Assembly: GCA_020638635.1 (NCBI GenBank)
Contig: JACKIE010000006.1
Span: 1 to 64,000, forward strand
Direction: 5' to 3'
Source of the DNA: Planctomycetota bacterium
GTDB taxonomy: Bacteria; Planctomycetota; UBA8742; UBA2392
DNA: 64,000 bases
Numbering within the stretch: position 1 is the first letter of the stretch; each line of letters starts with the position of its first letter. Shown here one piece after another: positions 8,058 to 15,281 of this stretch. The notes under the pieces are model-generated. The model worked only from the letters and a program-made list of their open reading frames with translations, searched no databases and was not told the origin of the DNA. Made by a program: the position numbers and the translations under genes.

Positions 8058-9758
8058 ATGAGCGAAGAAACCAACAACCCCGAACGCCAGCGCCTGGAAG
8101 ACCTCAATATAGAGGAAGCAGCCGGCCGCGTGACGCCACCCGACCTGTCCAAGCGTATCCTGGCCGCGGCCGAGCGCGGCGCGATCGACGACGCCGTGAC
8201 GCCGATTTCCGGGGCGCATTCCGTGCCTCGCAGCGTACGCCCGCCCGCCGGCCGTCGCATGACCGCGGCGCTGCCTAGGCGCAACTGGCAGGGCGCGGGA
8301 ATCGTGGTGTCGGCCGTGCTGCTGTTTGGGCTGGCCCTGCTGGCGTTCGTGGTCTGGAAAGGCCCAGCCGACAAACCCGCCGGCCGACCCGACACCGCCG
8401 AGCAACCCAAGGGCGTGCAGCCTGAAGCTCCCGGCCGGACACCCAAGCGATCGAGCTCCGAGGAATCAACGGAGCACGAACCGGAGAAGCGGCCCGAGCC
8501 GGACCTGCAACCCCAGGTCGAGCCGGAGCCGCGCGAAGGCACACCGGAGCCAGAGCACCCGGACGATATCGTTGAGCAACCCAAGCCCGAGTCTGAACCG
8601 AGGCAACCCGAAGACGTAGTCGAACAACCGGATCCAGAAACGAAGCCGGCGCCAGAGCCGGAGCAGCCAAAGGAGACCGTCGAGCAACCCAAGCCGGATG
8701 ACAAGTCCGAAGTTAAACCTGAGGCGAAGCTGGTCGCTGTTGCCTCCTTCAGCGCAGAGGGAAGCCATGGGGGAGACTTTGGTTTTGCAGTGAGTCACTT
8801 GGTAAGGACCGCGGACACCGAAGATTGGAAAGGCGCGAACACGCCCGAAGCCCGTGGTGTGAAGTTGGACGAGGAGCGCAACGTCTTCTGGGTTATGGAA
8901 GGCACACAACTCAAACTCGGCGGTCAGGAAGTCGCCCTAACCACCGGTTGCCAGGTTTATGTCGCTGGTGAAGTCAGCCTACAGATTGACGCAAGCGGAA
9001 TGCACCTCGAACTCATTGAGCGTGACATTTATGTCGACAATCAGCACACAAACTCCACGTTGCGCGTGACTCGAGGTGATTTCGAACTCCTCATCGGAGA
9101 GGGCGCTGCGGTTATCGAGTCTACGAAGTCGAAACTAGACATCTTTTGTGTCGAAGGAGAAGTCTCAGCGGACGGAACCATCATCCCCGAAGGTCATCTC
9201 GCTACATTGACCAACCGGGGACTCTCACGAATCAAAGAGGCGAGCCGGCGAGACTGGTTCCATCCGATGGTTGGCGCCGCACCTACTCGCCATCTCGGCA
9301 TCGAGGAGTTCGATACCGAGCCATCGGGCAACATGATCTCCGGTCGCCTTGAAGAACGAACGGCAGAACAGCTTGGTGGCGGCAAGGCTGGCCACGTTGC
9401 ATCCGACAGCGGCCGTGACGCGGCCGTCGCATTCCGGTTCGATGGCGACCACGCGACACTGCGCGGTGAGAGCGTGCGGGTGCGCTACCGCGCCAGCGGC
9501 GCGCAGAAGCTGATCCTGCAGATGTTCTGCCCGGCGCGGAACGACAACTTCGGCATCGACCTCGAGCCCGCTAAGGCCGGCGAGTGGCACGTGCTCGAGA
9601 TCAAGCTCAGCGACCTGCGCGATCGCGTGTCGCACAAGGACGCGCCGCCCCCGGGCACGGTGCTGAGCAGCTTCACACTGGCATTGACAGGTCAAGATGA
9701 CGCGCAGCTCGAAGTGGACTGGGTCGAGCTGGTGCGCGAACCGAGATACGGCGAGTAA
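8058..9758 (+). CDS. FecR-like membrane protein, probable partner of the ECF sigma factor
   Basis: 566 residues from ATG at 8058. The cytoplasmic N-terminus (about 80 residues) contains RVTPPDLSKRILAAAERG, similar to GKTPPDLIAQTLAKAG of the partner at 17073-18887. One membrane helix follows (about residues 82-105, GIVVSAVLLFGLALLAFVVW). A long Pro/Glu linker has repeated EQPKPE/VEQPxPE units. The outer part has a FecR-type beta domain (about residues 275-400, with LKLGGQEVALTTGCQV) and a C-terminal jelly-roll-like domain resembling carbohydrate-binding modules. A membrane-spanning anti-sigma or signal receptor is inferred; no ZAS zinc motif is visible. Codon use turns less GC-rich around 8700-9350 than in its neighbours. 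Confidence 0.75.
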   Translation: MSEETNNPERQRLEDLNIEEAAGRVTPPDLSKRILAAAERGAIDDAVTPISGAHSVPRSVRPPAGRRMTAALPRRNWQGAGIVVSAVLLFGLALLAFVVWKGPADKPAGRPDTAEQPKGVQPEAPGRTPKRSSSEESTEHEPEKRPEPDLQPQVEPEPREGTPEPEHPDDIVEQPKPESEPRQPEDVVEQPDPETKPAPEPEQPKETVEQPKPDDKSEVKPEAKLVAVASFSAEGSHGGDFGFAVSHLVRTADTEDWKGANTPEARGVKLDEERNVFWVMEGTQLKLGGQEVALTTGCQVYVAGEVSLQIDASGMHLELIERDIYVDNQHTNSTLRVTRGDFELLIGEGAAVIESTKSKLDIFCVEGEVSADGTIIPEGHLATLTNRGLSRIKEASRRDWFHPMVGAAPTRHLGIEEFDTEPSGNMISGRLEERTAEQLGGGKAGHVASDSGRDAAVAFRFDGDHATLRGESVRVRYRASGAQKLILQMFCPARNDNFGIDLEPAKAGEWHVLEIKLSDLRDRVSHKDAPPPGTVLSSFTLALTGQDDAQLEVDWVELVREPRYGE

Positions 9759-9773
9759 CCAACGGAGCCAATC

Positions 9774-11705
9774 ATGAAAACGACAGCACTGCTGTTGCTG
9801 GCGATGCTTTGCCTGCCACTGGCCGCGAAGGACTGGACGCCCGCGCCCGCGCTGCCCAACCCCTCGGGCGTCACCGTCATCAACGTCAGCACCGACGCGC
9901 AGCTGCAGGCGGCCGTGGGCGCCATCGCCAGCAACCAGCTGATCGTGCTGGCGGCGGGGACATACACCCTGAGCAACAGCCTGTGGTTCAATCCCGCAAG
10001 CACGGTCACCAACATCGGCATCCGCGGCGCGACTGGCAATCCCGACGACGTGGTGCTGAAGGGCGCGGGCATGACCAGCAGCGCCATCCCCCACGGCATG
10101 TGGGTCGGCAAGGTCAACGGCATGCTGATCGCCGACCTGACCATTCGCGAAGTCTTCTATCACCCCGTGCAGGTCACGACCGACAGCAGCAACGTGCATT
10201 TCTACAACCTGAAGCTGATCGACGCCGGCGAGCAGTTCATCAAGGGCAGCAGCGGCGGCAGCCCCGGCACCGGCAGCGATTACGGCATCGTCGAGTACTG
10301 CTGGTTCGAGTACACCAACCAGGGCACGGGCTACACCAACGGCGTTGACGTCCATGGCGGCGACGGCTGGATCATCCGCCACAACCATTTCCTGCGCATC
10401 AACGTGATCGGCGGCTACGGCCCCTGCATCCTGATGTGGAACGGCAGCAGCAACACCATCATCGAGGGCAATACATTCATCAACTGCGAGCAGGCCATCG
10501 CGCTGGGCCTGATCGACCGCACACCCGACGACCACAGCGGCGGCATCGTGCGCAACAATTTCATTTACCGCGCAGCCGGCACGCCTCAGGGCGTGGATTC
10601 GCCGGATGCCGGCATCATGATCTGGGACTCGCCGAACACCAAGGTGCTGAACAACACAGTCATCCAGAACGGCAGCTACGCCAACGCCATCGAGTACCGC
10701 TTCGGCACCACCGGCGCCGAGATTCGTAACAATTTGTGCGACGGCGCTATCACCGACCGCGGCAGCGGCACCGGCGGCAACACGGTCGCCAACAACGTGA
10801 CCAGCGCGCAGTCGGGCTGGTTCGTCAACGCGGCTGCCGGCAACTTGCGCCTGTCGGCAAGCGCTCCCGCCAGCGTGGTGGACGCGGCCAACGCGCACGC
10901 GAGCGTGACGGACGACTTCGACGGGAACGCCCGTGGCGGCAGCCCGGACATCGGCGCCAGTGAGCGGGGCGGCACGCCCGCAAACCAGCCGCCGGTCGCG
11001 GCCGCCATCTACAGCGGCACACCGAACGTCGGCAACACGCTGACACTCGACGGTACCGGCAGCAGCGACCCGGACAGCGGGCCGAATGCGTTGATTTACG
11101 CATGGACGCAAATCAGCGGGCCCAGCGTGAATATCAGCGGCGCGGGCTCCGCCTCGGCCTCGATCACTCCGGGCACAGTGGGCAGCTACCTGTTCCGCCT
11201 CACCGTGGACGACGGCGCCGACACGGACACGGCCGACGTCAGCATCAGCGTGAGCGACCCGGCGCTTACCATTGACACGTCAACCTGGGCGATGACCGTG
11301 ACCGACAGCAGCCTGCCGGGCGTCAGCACCCGCCAGCTCACCTACGGCGGCAGCGGCACGCTGACGGTCAGCGTAAGCGCTGACCAGCCATGGCTGAGCG
11401 TCAGCTTCGACAACGGCAGCGGCGGCAACACACTGGCGGCAAGCGCGAGCGGCACCATCACCGCCACAGTCGGCAGCGTGGCGGGGCTTAGCAAGGGCGC
11501 CCAGGCGGCCACCATCACGGTCACGGGCAACGACGGAACCAGCCACCAGGTGCAGATCAGCTTCCAGCTCACGTACTCGGACGCGCTGGGCAACAGCGGC
11601 GGTGGTGCGGGTGGCGGCGGGTGCGCGGCCGACCACGGCGCCGCATTCGCCGCCCCGTTGCTGCTTTTACTCGTCCTGTGCGCGTCGCGCAGACGGCGGA
11701 TTTAG
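9774..11705 (+). CDS. Secreted parallel beta-helix protein with PKD-like and BACON-like domains and GGGGC sorting signal
   Basis: 643 residues with a signal peptide (MKTTALLLLAMLCLPLAAKD). Residues 30-390 form a right-handed parallel beta-helix of the pectate-lyase type: repeated short turns ending in N or D (NGVDVHGGDGWIIRHNHFL, NTIIEGNTFINCEQAIALG). A PKD-like domain follows (NQPPVAAAIYSG, then LDGTGSSDPDSG and LFRLTVDDGADTDTA). A BACON-like beta domain comes next (VSADQPWLSVSFDNGSGGN). The end is a Gly-rich run with GGGGCAADHG, a hydrophobic stretch and RRRRI, the same sorting-signal layout as at 5768-7483. Such proteins bind or cleave polysaccharide; no catalytic residues can be assigned with confidence. 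It starts 16 bp after the FecR-like gene and is probably co-expressed. Confidence 0.8.
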   Translation: MKTTALLLLAMLCLPLAAKDWTPAPALPNPSGVTVINVSTDAQLQAAVGAIASNQLIVLAAGTYTLSNSLWFNPASTVTNIGIRGATGNPDDVVLKGAGMTSSAIPHGMWVGKVNGMLIADLTIREVFYHPVQVTTDSSNVHFYNLKLIDAGEQFIKGSSGGSPGTGSDYGIVEYCWFEYTNQGTGYTNGVDVHGGDGWIIRHNHFLRINVIGGYGPCILMWNGSSNTIIEGNTFINCEQAIALGLIDRTPDDHSGGIVRNNFIYRAAGTPQGVDSPDAGIMIWDSPNTKVLNNTVIQNGSYANAIEYRFGTTGAEIRNNLCDGAITDRGSGTGGNTVANNVTSAQSGWFVNAAAGNLRLSASAPASVVDAANAHASVTDDFDGNARGGSPDIGASERGGTPANQPPVAAAIYSGTPNVGNTLTLDGTGSSDPDSGPNALIYAWTQISGPSVNISGAGSASASITPGTVGSYLFRLTVDDGADTDTADVSISVSDPALTIDTSTWAMTVTDSSLPGVSTRQLTYGGSGTLTVSVSADQPWLSVSFDNGSGGNTLAASASGTITATVGSVAGLSKGAQAATITVTGNDGTSHQVQISFQLTYSDALGNSGGGAGGGGCAADHGAAFAAPLLLLLVLCASRRRRI

Positions 11706-12661
11706 CTCACACCCAGTTGCTGCTTCAGCGTGTTCAGAAACTGCTCGCCCAGGGGCTCGATCCCTTGCGGGCCTTTCAGCACGTATTCGACAGCCTTTAC
11801 CACGTTGGCACTCATGGCCGGGTTCGGTTGCTGCAGCAAAATCCCGGTATGCTGGATCAGGTCTGACTCCACATCCATCACCGCCGTCGGCTGTGCCAGT
11901 TGCCGCTGAATGCGTGTCTGTGCGGCCGGACCGAGCAGCTTTGCCGCTACGTTGCGCGCGCGTACCAAAGCCTCCTGAGCGCTGTCCGGGTCCACTGAAG
12001 CCGCCAGTGCCAGAATCGACAGCGCTGCCATCTTCGGGGAAGGCACCACAGCGCTAGTGACGCCCTGCATCGCCCCCGGCGGCTGTTCGCGCGCCGGCTG
12101 CGGAGCGGCGTAACCCTGCGGTGCCGCGTAGTGCCCGCCCGGGTTACCATAGCCCGCGGGCTGGGCGGCCGCATAGGCATGAGCCCCGTAAGCGGGCGCG
12201 CCGTAACCGGGCTGCCCGGCCGGCTGCGCTCCGTAGCGTTCCTTCAACGCCAGGATGCCGAGCACCACGATGGCCGCCGAAGGCACCAGCCAGCAGAATC
12301 CTCCCGCCGCCTGGCCCGTGAACAGGCTGACCAGCCCCAGCAGTGACAGCAGCACACCATCCACCAATCCCATGAATGCGCCGGCGATGTAGCCCTTGAT
12401 GGCCAGCACACCGCCCGCCACGCAGTAGCCCAGCCACACCAGAAAAAACACTACCACCAGCGCGACAATCGAGCCGACGTCGCCGCCCAACTGGCTCTGG
12501 GTTACGACACTGGCCGCGAACAACATCAGCAGCATGAGCCCGATCAGGATCAGCCCACGCGCCGCCAGGTAGGTGATGCCGAAGGTTTTCAGCATCTTGG
12601 TCACGCGCTGCGGCGGCGGCGCGTACATCGGCTGCTGCCCATAAGGTTGATAGCCCGCCAT
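11702..12661 (-). CDS. Polytopic membrane protein with Gly/Tyr/Ala-rich linker and helical tail
   Basis: 319 residues, not recognised. A short Tyr/Gln/Pro-rich N-terminus (MAGYQPYGQQPMYAPPP) precedes four hydrophobic helices between about residues 25 and 145. A low-complexity linker (about 150-210) is made of YGAPAYG-, YAAAQPAGYG-like units. The last 100 residues form a soluble helical domain (ALAASVDPDSAQEALVRARN). The linker suggests a disordered cytoplasmic segment joining membrane and soluble parts. It is convergent with the beta-helix gene, overlapping it by four bases at the stops, with no terminator between. Confidence 0.7.
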   Translation of the reverse strand: MAGYQPYGQQPMYAPPPQRVTKMLKTFGITYLAARGLILIGLMLLMLFAASVVTQSQLGGDVGSIVALVVVFFLVWLGYCVAGGVLAIKGYIAGAFMGLVDGVLLSLLGLVSLFTGQAAGGFCWLVPSAAIVVLGILALKERYGAQPAGQPGYGAPAYGAHAYAAAQPAGYGNPGGHYAAPQGYAAPQPAREQPPGAMQGVTSAVVPSPKMAALSILALAASVDPDSAQEALVRARNVAAKLLGPAAQTRIQRQLAQPTAVMDVESDLIQHTGILLQQPNPAMSANVVKAVEYVLKGPQGIEPLGEQFLNTLKQQLGVS

Positions 12662-12785
12662 GGTCGCCCCCCCCTTTGCCCGACAGTCTACGCAGCTTTT
12701 CGATTGGCGGGTAGGGATTCATGGGCAACGGGCGCGTGTTCCATCCGTCGCACCGCTTGGCACAATGCGGCCGGGAGATGCTGCC

Positions 12786-14807
12786 ATGAGCGAATACGTG
12801 TGGACGCCCGACGCGGAAACGATCGAGAACGCAAACATCACGCGGCTGATGCGGCGCCTGAACTTCGAGGTTGACCCACGCCACCCGGGCCAGGTCTATC
12901 ACCAGGCGCGCGAGTTCGTGCGCCGCAGCCAGCACGAGCCCGCCGGCTTCTGGGAAGCCGCGTTGCGCGACATGGAGTTCGCCTGGTACCGCGAGTACGA
13001 GACCACCCTCGACACCAGCCGCGGCAACGCCTGGGCCGACTGGTTCATTGGCGGTGAAACCAACATCGCGCTGAACTGCGTGGACCGCCACCTGGGGTCT
13101 GGCTCCGTTTCGTCCGGCACGGGCGAAACGGTGCCTGACCCCCTCTCTCGTGCGAACCAGCTCGCACTGATCGCCGAGACTGAAGACGGCAACGTCCGCC
13201 AGTTCTCCTTCACCGAGCTGGCCGTGCAGGTGAACCGCGTCGCCAACGCCCTGAAATCCTGCGGCGTCGAGAAGGGCGACACCGTGGCCTGCTACATGCC
13301 CATGGTGGCCGAGGTTGTGTTCGCGATGCTGGCCACGCAGAAGATCGGCGCGATCTTCATACCGGTGTTCAGCGGCTACGCGCCGCCAGCCCTGCGCGAG
13401 CGCCTGGAAGACGCCGAGGTCAAGGTCCTGTTCACGGCCGACGGCAGCATGCGCCGCGGCGAGCCCTTCAGCATCAAGCAGCAGGCCGACAAGGCGGTGG
13501 AAGGCCTGGAGTGCATCCAGAAAGTGATCGTCTACCGGCGCATCGGCGAGAGGCTTGATTGCCCTATGACGGACGGCCGTGACGTGTTCTGGAACGAGCT
13601 GGTGGACGCCCAGGACGACGCCTGCGCCACCCTGCCGGTACCGAGCCTGACGCCCGCGCTGATGCTGTACACCAGCGGCACAACCGGCAAGCCCAAGGGC
13701 ACGGTGCACACCCACGCGGGCTGCCTGGCGCAGATGGGGAAAGAGCTGCTCTATAACTTCGACGTGAAGGACGGCGACCGTTTCTGGTGGTTCAGCGACA
13801 TCGGCTGGATGATGGGCCCCTGGGAGATCATCGGCTGCTTCATGCACGGCGTGACGCTGATCGTGTTCGAGGGCGCGCCGAACTACCCGGAGCCCGACCG
13901 GCTCTGGAAAAGCATCGAGCAGCACAGGGCCACGCACCTCGGCATTTCCCCCACCGCGATCCGCATGCTGATGCGCGCCGGCGACGAGTGGGTGGACAAG
14001 CACGAGATGAAATCCCTGCGCGTGCTTGGCAGCACCGGCGAGCCCTGGGACCCGGAAAGCTACATGTGGTACCACAACAAGGTCGGCAAGGGCCGCCTGC
14101 CGATCATCAACATCAGCGGCGGCACGGACATCGTGGGCTGCTTTTTGGCGCCGCTGCCGATCATGCCGCTGAAGGCCTGCACCTTGCAAAGCCCGGGTTT
14201 GGGCATGGACATCGACGTCTTCAATGAAGAGGGCAACAGCGTGGTGGACGAAGTCGGCTACCTGGTCTGCAAGAAGCCGGCACCCAGCATGACCCGCGGC
14301 CTGTGGAAGAACGAGCAGAAGTACATCGAGACCTACTGGAGCAAATTCCCCAACGTCTGGAACCACGGCGACTGGGCCAAGGTGGACAAGGACGGCGACT
14401 GGTTCCTGTTCGGCCGCGCCGACGACACCATGAAAATCGCCGGCCGCCGGGTGGGCCCCGGCGAGATCGAAAGCGCGCTGATCGACCACGACGCGGTAAG
14501 CGAGGCCGCGGCGATCGGCGTGCCCGACGAGCTGAAGGGCACGGAGGTGGTGTGTTTCGTGGTGCTGCACAAGCAGTTCAAGCCAAGCGAAGAGCTGCGC
14601 ACTGAGCTGGTGCAGACAGTAGTGAACGCGCTGGGCAAAGTAGACCGCCCCAAGGCCGTGCTGTTCGCGGAAGACCTGCCCAAGACAAGGTCAGCCAAAA
14701 TCCTGAGGCGCCTGATCCAGAAGAAGTACCTGGGTGAAGAAAACATGGGCGACCTGAGCAGCGTAGCCAACCCGGAAGCGCTGGATGCGATTGCGAAGGC
14801 AACATAA
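12786..14807 (+). CDS. AMP-dependent acyl-CoA synthetase (acetyl/acetoacetyl-CoA synthetase type)
   Basis: 673 residues from ATG 12786; activates a carboxylic acid to its CoA thioester through an acyl-adenylate. An ACS N-terminal domain ends in NIALNCVDRHL. The AMP-binding loop LYTSGTTGKPKG is near residue 293, the hinge/A8 region is GRADDTMKIAGRRVGPGEIE, and the catalytic lysine lies in RSAKILRR (about 638; usually RSGKIMRR). The acyl pocket reads ISGGTDIVGC where acetyl-CoA synthetases have a DTWWQTETG motif. The size-limiting Trp is therefore missing, and the motif is closer to acetoacetyl-CoA synthetases, so acetate is not certain. Residues 103-119 (GSGSVSSGTGETVPDPL) are extra and coincide with a REP-like palindrome. 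Confidence 0.88.
   Translation: MSEYVWTPDAETIENANITRLMRRLNFEVDPRHPGQVYHQAREFVRRSQHEPAGFWEAALRDMEFAWYREYETTLDTSRGNAWADWFIGGETNIALNCVDRHLGSGSVSSGTGETVPDPLSRANQLALIAETEDGNVRQFSFTELAVQVNRVANALKSCGVEKGDTVACYMPMVAEVVFAMLATQKIGAIFIPVFSGYAPPALRERLEDAEVKVLFTADGSMRRGEPFSIKQQADKAVEGLECIQKVIVYRRIGERLDCPMTDGRDVFWNELVDAQDDACATLPVPSLTPALMLYTSGTTGKPKGTVHTHAGCLAQMGKELLYNFDVKDGDRFWWFSDIGWMMGPWEIIGCFMHGVTLIVFEGAPNYPEPDRLWKSIEQHRATHLGISPTAIRMLMRAGDEWVDKHEMKSLRVLGSTGEPWDPESYMWYHNKVGKGRLPIINISGGTDIVGCFLAPLPIMPLKACTLQSPGLGMDIDVFNEEGNSVVDEVGYLVCKKPAPSMTRGLWKNEQKYIETYWSKFPNVWNHGDWAKVDKDGDWFLFGRADDTMKIAGRRVGPGEIESALIDHDAVSEAAAIGVPDELKGTEVVCFVVLHKQFKPSEELRTELVQTVVNALGKVDRPKAVLFAEDLPKTRSAKILRRLIQKKYLGEENMGDLSSVANPEALDAIAKAT
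13094..13142. repeat. REP-like palindrome inside the acyl-CoA synthetase reading frame
   Basis: The left arm (13094-13115) starts GGGGTCTGGCTCCGTTTCG and the right arm (13121-13142) ends GGTGCCTGACCCC. The two 22-nt arms are complementary except at three positions, with a five-base loop. The core GGGGTC.GGC is the same as in the palindrome at 19612-19659. The frame stays open through the element and adds about 16 residues rich in Ser, Gly and Thr. Confidence 0.8.
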
Positions 14808-14813
14808 GAGAGA

Positions 14814-14841
14814 ACAGGAGCCCGGAGCGCCAGCGACGGGT
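14814..14841 (+). repeat. 28-nt dispersed repeat, copy 1
   Basis: ACAGGAGCCCGGAGCGCCAG and the following eight bases match 28 nt at 18921-18948 (opposite strand) with one mismatch. Both copies lie just outside coding sequence. This copy starts seven bases after the acyl-CoA synthetase stop. Confidence 0.8.
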
Positions 14842-14892
14842 TGACTCCCGGCCATCAGCACGGTTGCCTGTTAGAGCGACAAGGGGACGCAC

Positions 14893-15072
14893 ATGAAAAA
14901 CGTAGATATGAAAGTGGAAGGCGACAAACTTACGATCACGGTGGACCTGACCAAGGAGTTCGGGCCGTCGTCTTCGGGCAAGACCATCATTATTGCCAGC
15001 AGCGAAGGCAACCAGACCATCGAGTACAAAGACGGCTACAAGATCGGTTTGAACGTCTATCGCAAGCCGTAG
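14893..15072 (+). CDS. Small conserved-looking protein, 59 residues
   Basis: ATG at 14893 follows AAGGGGACG. The product begins MKNVDMKVEGDKLTITVDLT, continues through KEFGPSSSGKTIIIASSEGN, and ends GLNVYRKP before TAG at 15070-15072. Strongly alternating hydrophobic residues suggest a small beta-sheet protein, and GPSSSGKT is loop-like rather than a proper Walker A, since it lacks the GxxxxGK[ST] spacing. Synonymous choices look like those of its neighbours, and the start and ribosome site are good. It follows the acyl-CoA synthetase by 85 bp. Function unknown. Confidence 0.8.
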   Translation: MKNVDMKVEGDKLTITVDLTKEFGPSSSGKTIIIASSEGNQTIEYKDGYKIGLNVYRKP

Positions 15073-15079
15073 CGGGAGC

Positions 15080-15228
15080 GCAGGCGTCCCGCCTGCATTC
15101 GCCGTGGTCGTCTCGACCACGGCTTCCGTATCTGCACCTAGACTACGAGCCGGGGGCATGATGCCCCGGGCTGTTGCAGGCCCCCTGGATGTCGCAATGC
15201 GACATCCAGGTACGTTTGCTTCGCAAAC
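15080..15228. repeat. Array of five GC-rich hairpins
   Basis: Five separate inverted repeats lie head to tail: 15080-15096 (GCAGGCG/CGCCTGC), 15101-15123 (GCCGTGGTCG/CGACCACGGC), about 15148-15172 (GGGGCA/TGCCCC inside AGCC/GGCT), 15184-15210 (CCTGGATGTCGCA/TGCGACATCCAGG) and 15214-15228 (GTTTGC/GCAAAC). Four are perfect, mostly with three-base loops. They fill the space between the 59-residue gene and the stop of the minus-strand VWA lipoprotein. Nothing else was found in 15073-15281. The last hairpins could also end transcription from either side. Confidence 0.75.
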
Positions 15229-15281
15229 CCTGCGCTCCTGTGCAGGCGAGGCGTTTGCGGTACGGGGGCGGCTGCGCTCCG

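Noticed and set aside
12144..14570. 808-residue minus-strand open frame
   Set aside because: Antisense to the acyl-CoA synthetase, whose catalytic motifs are intact. The composition is that of a shadow frame.
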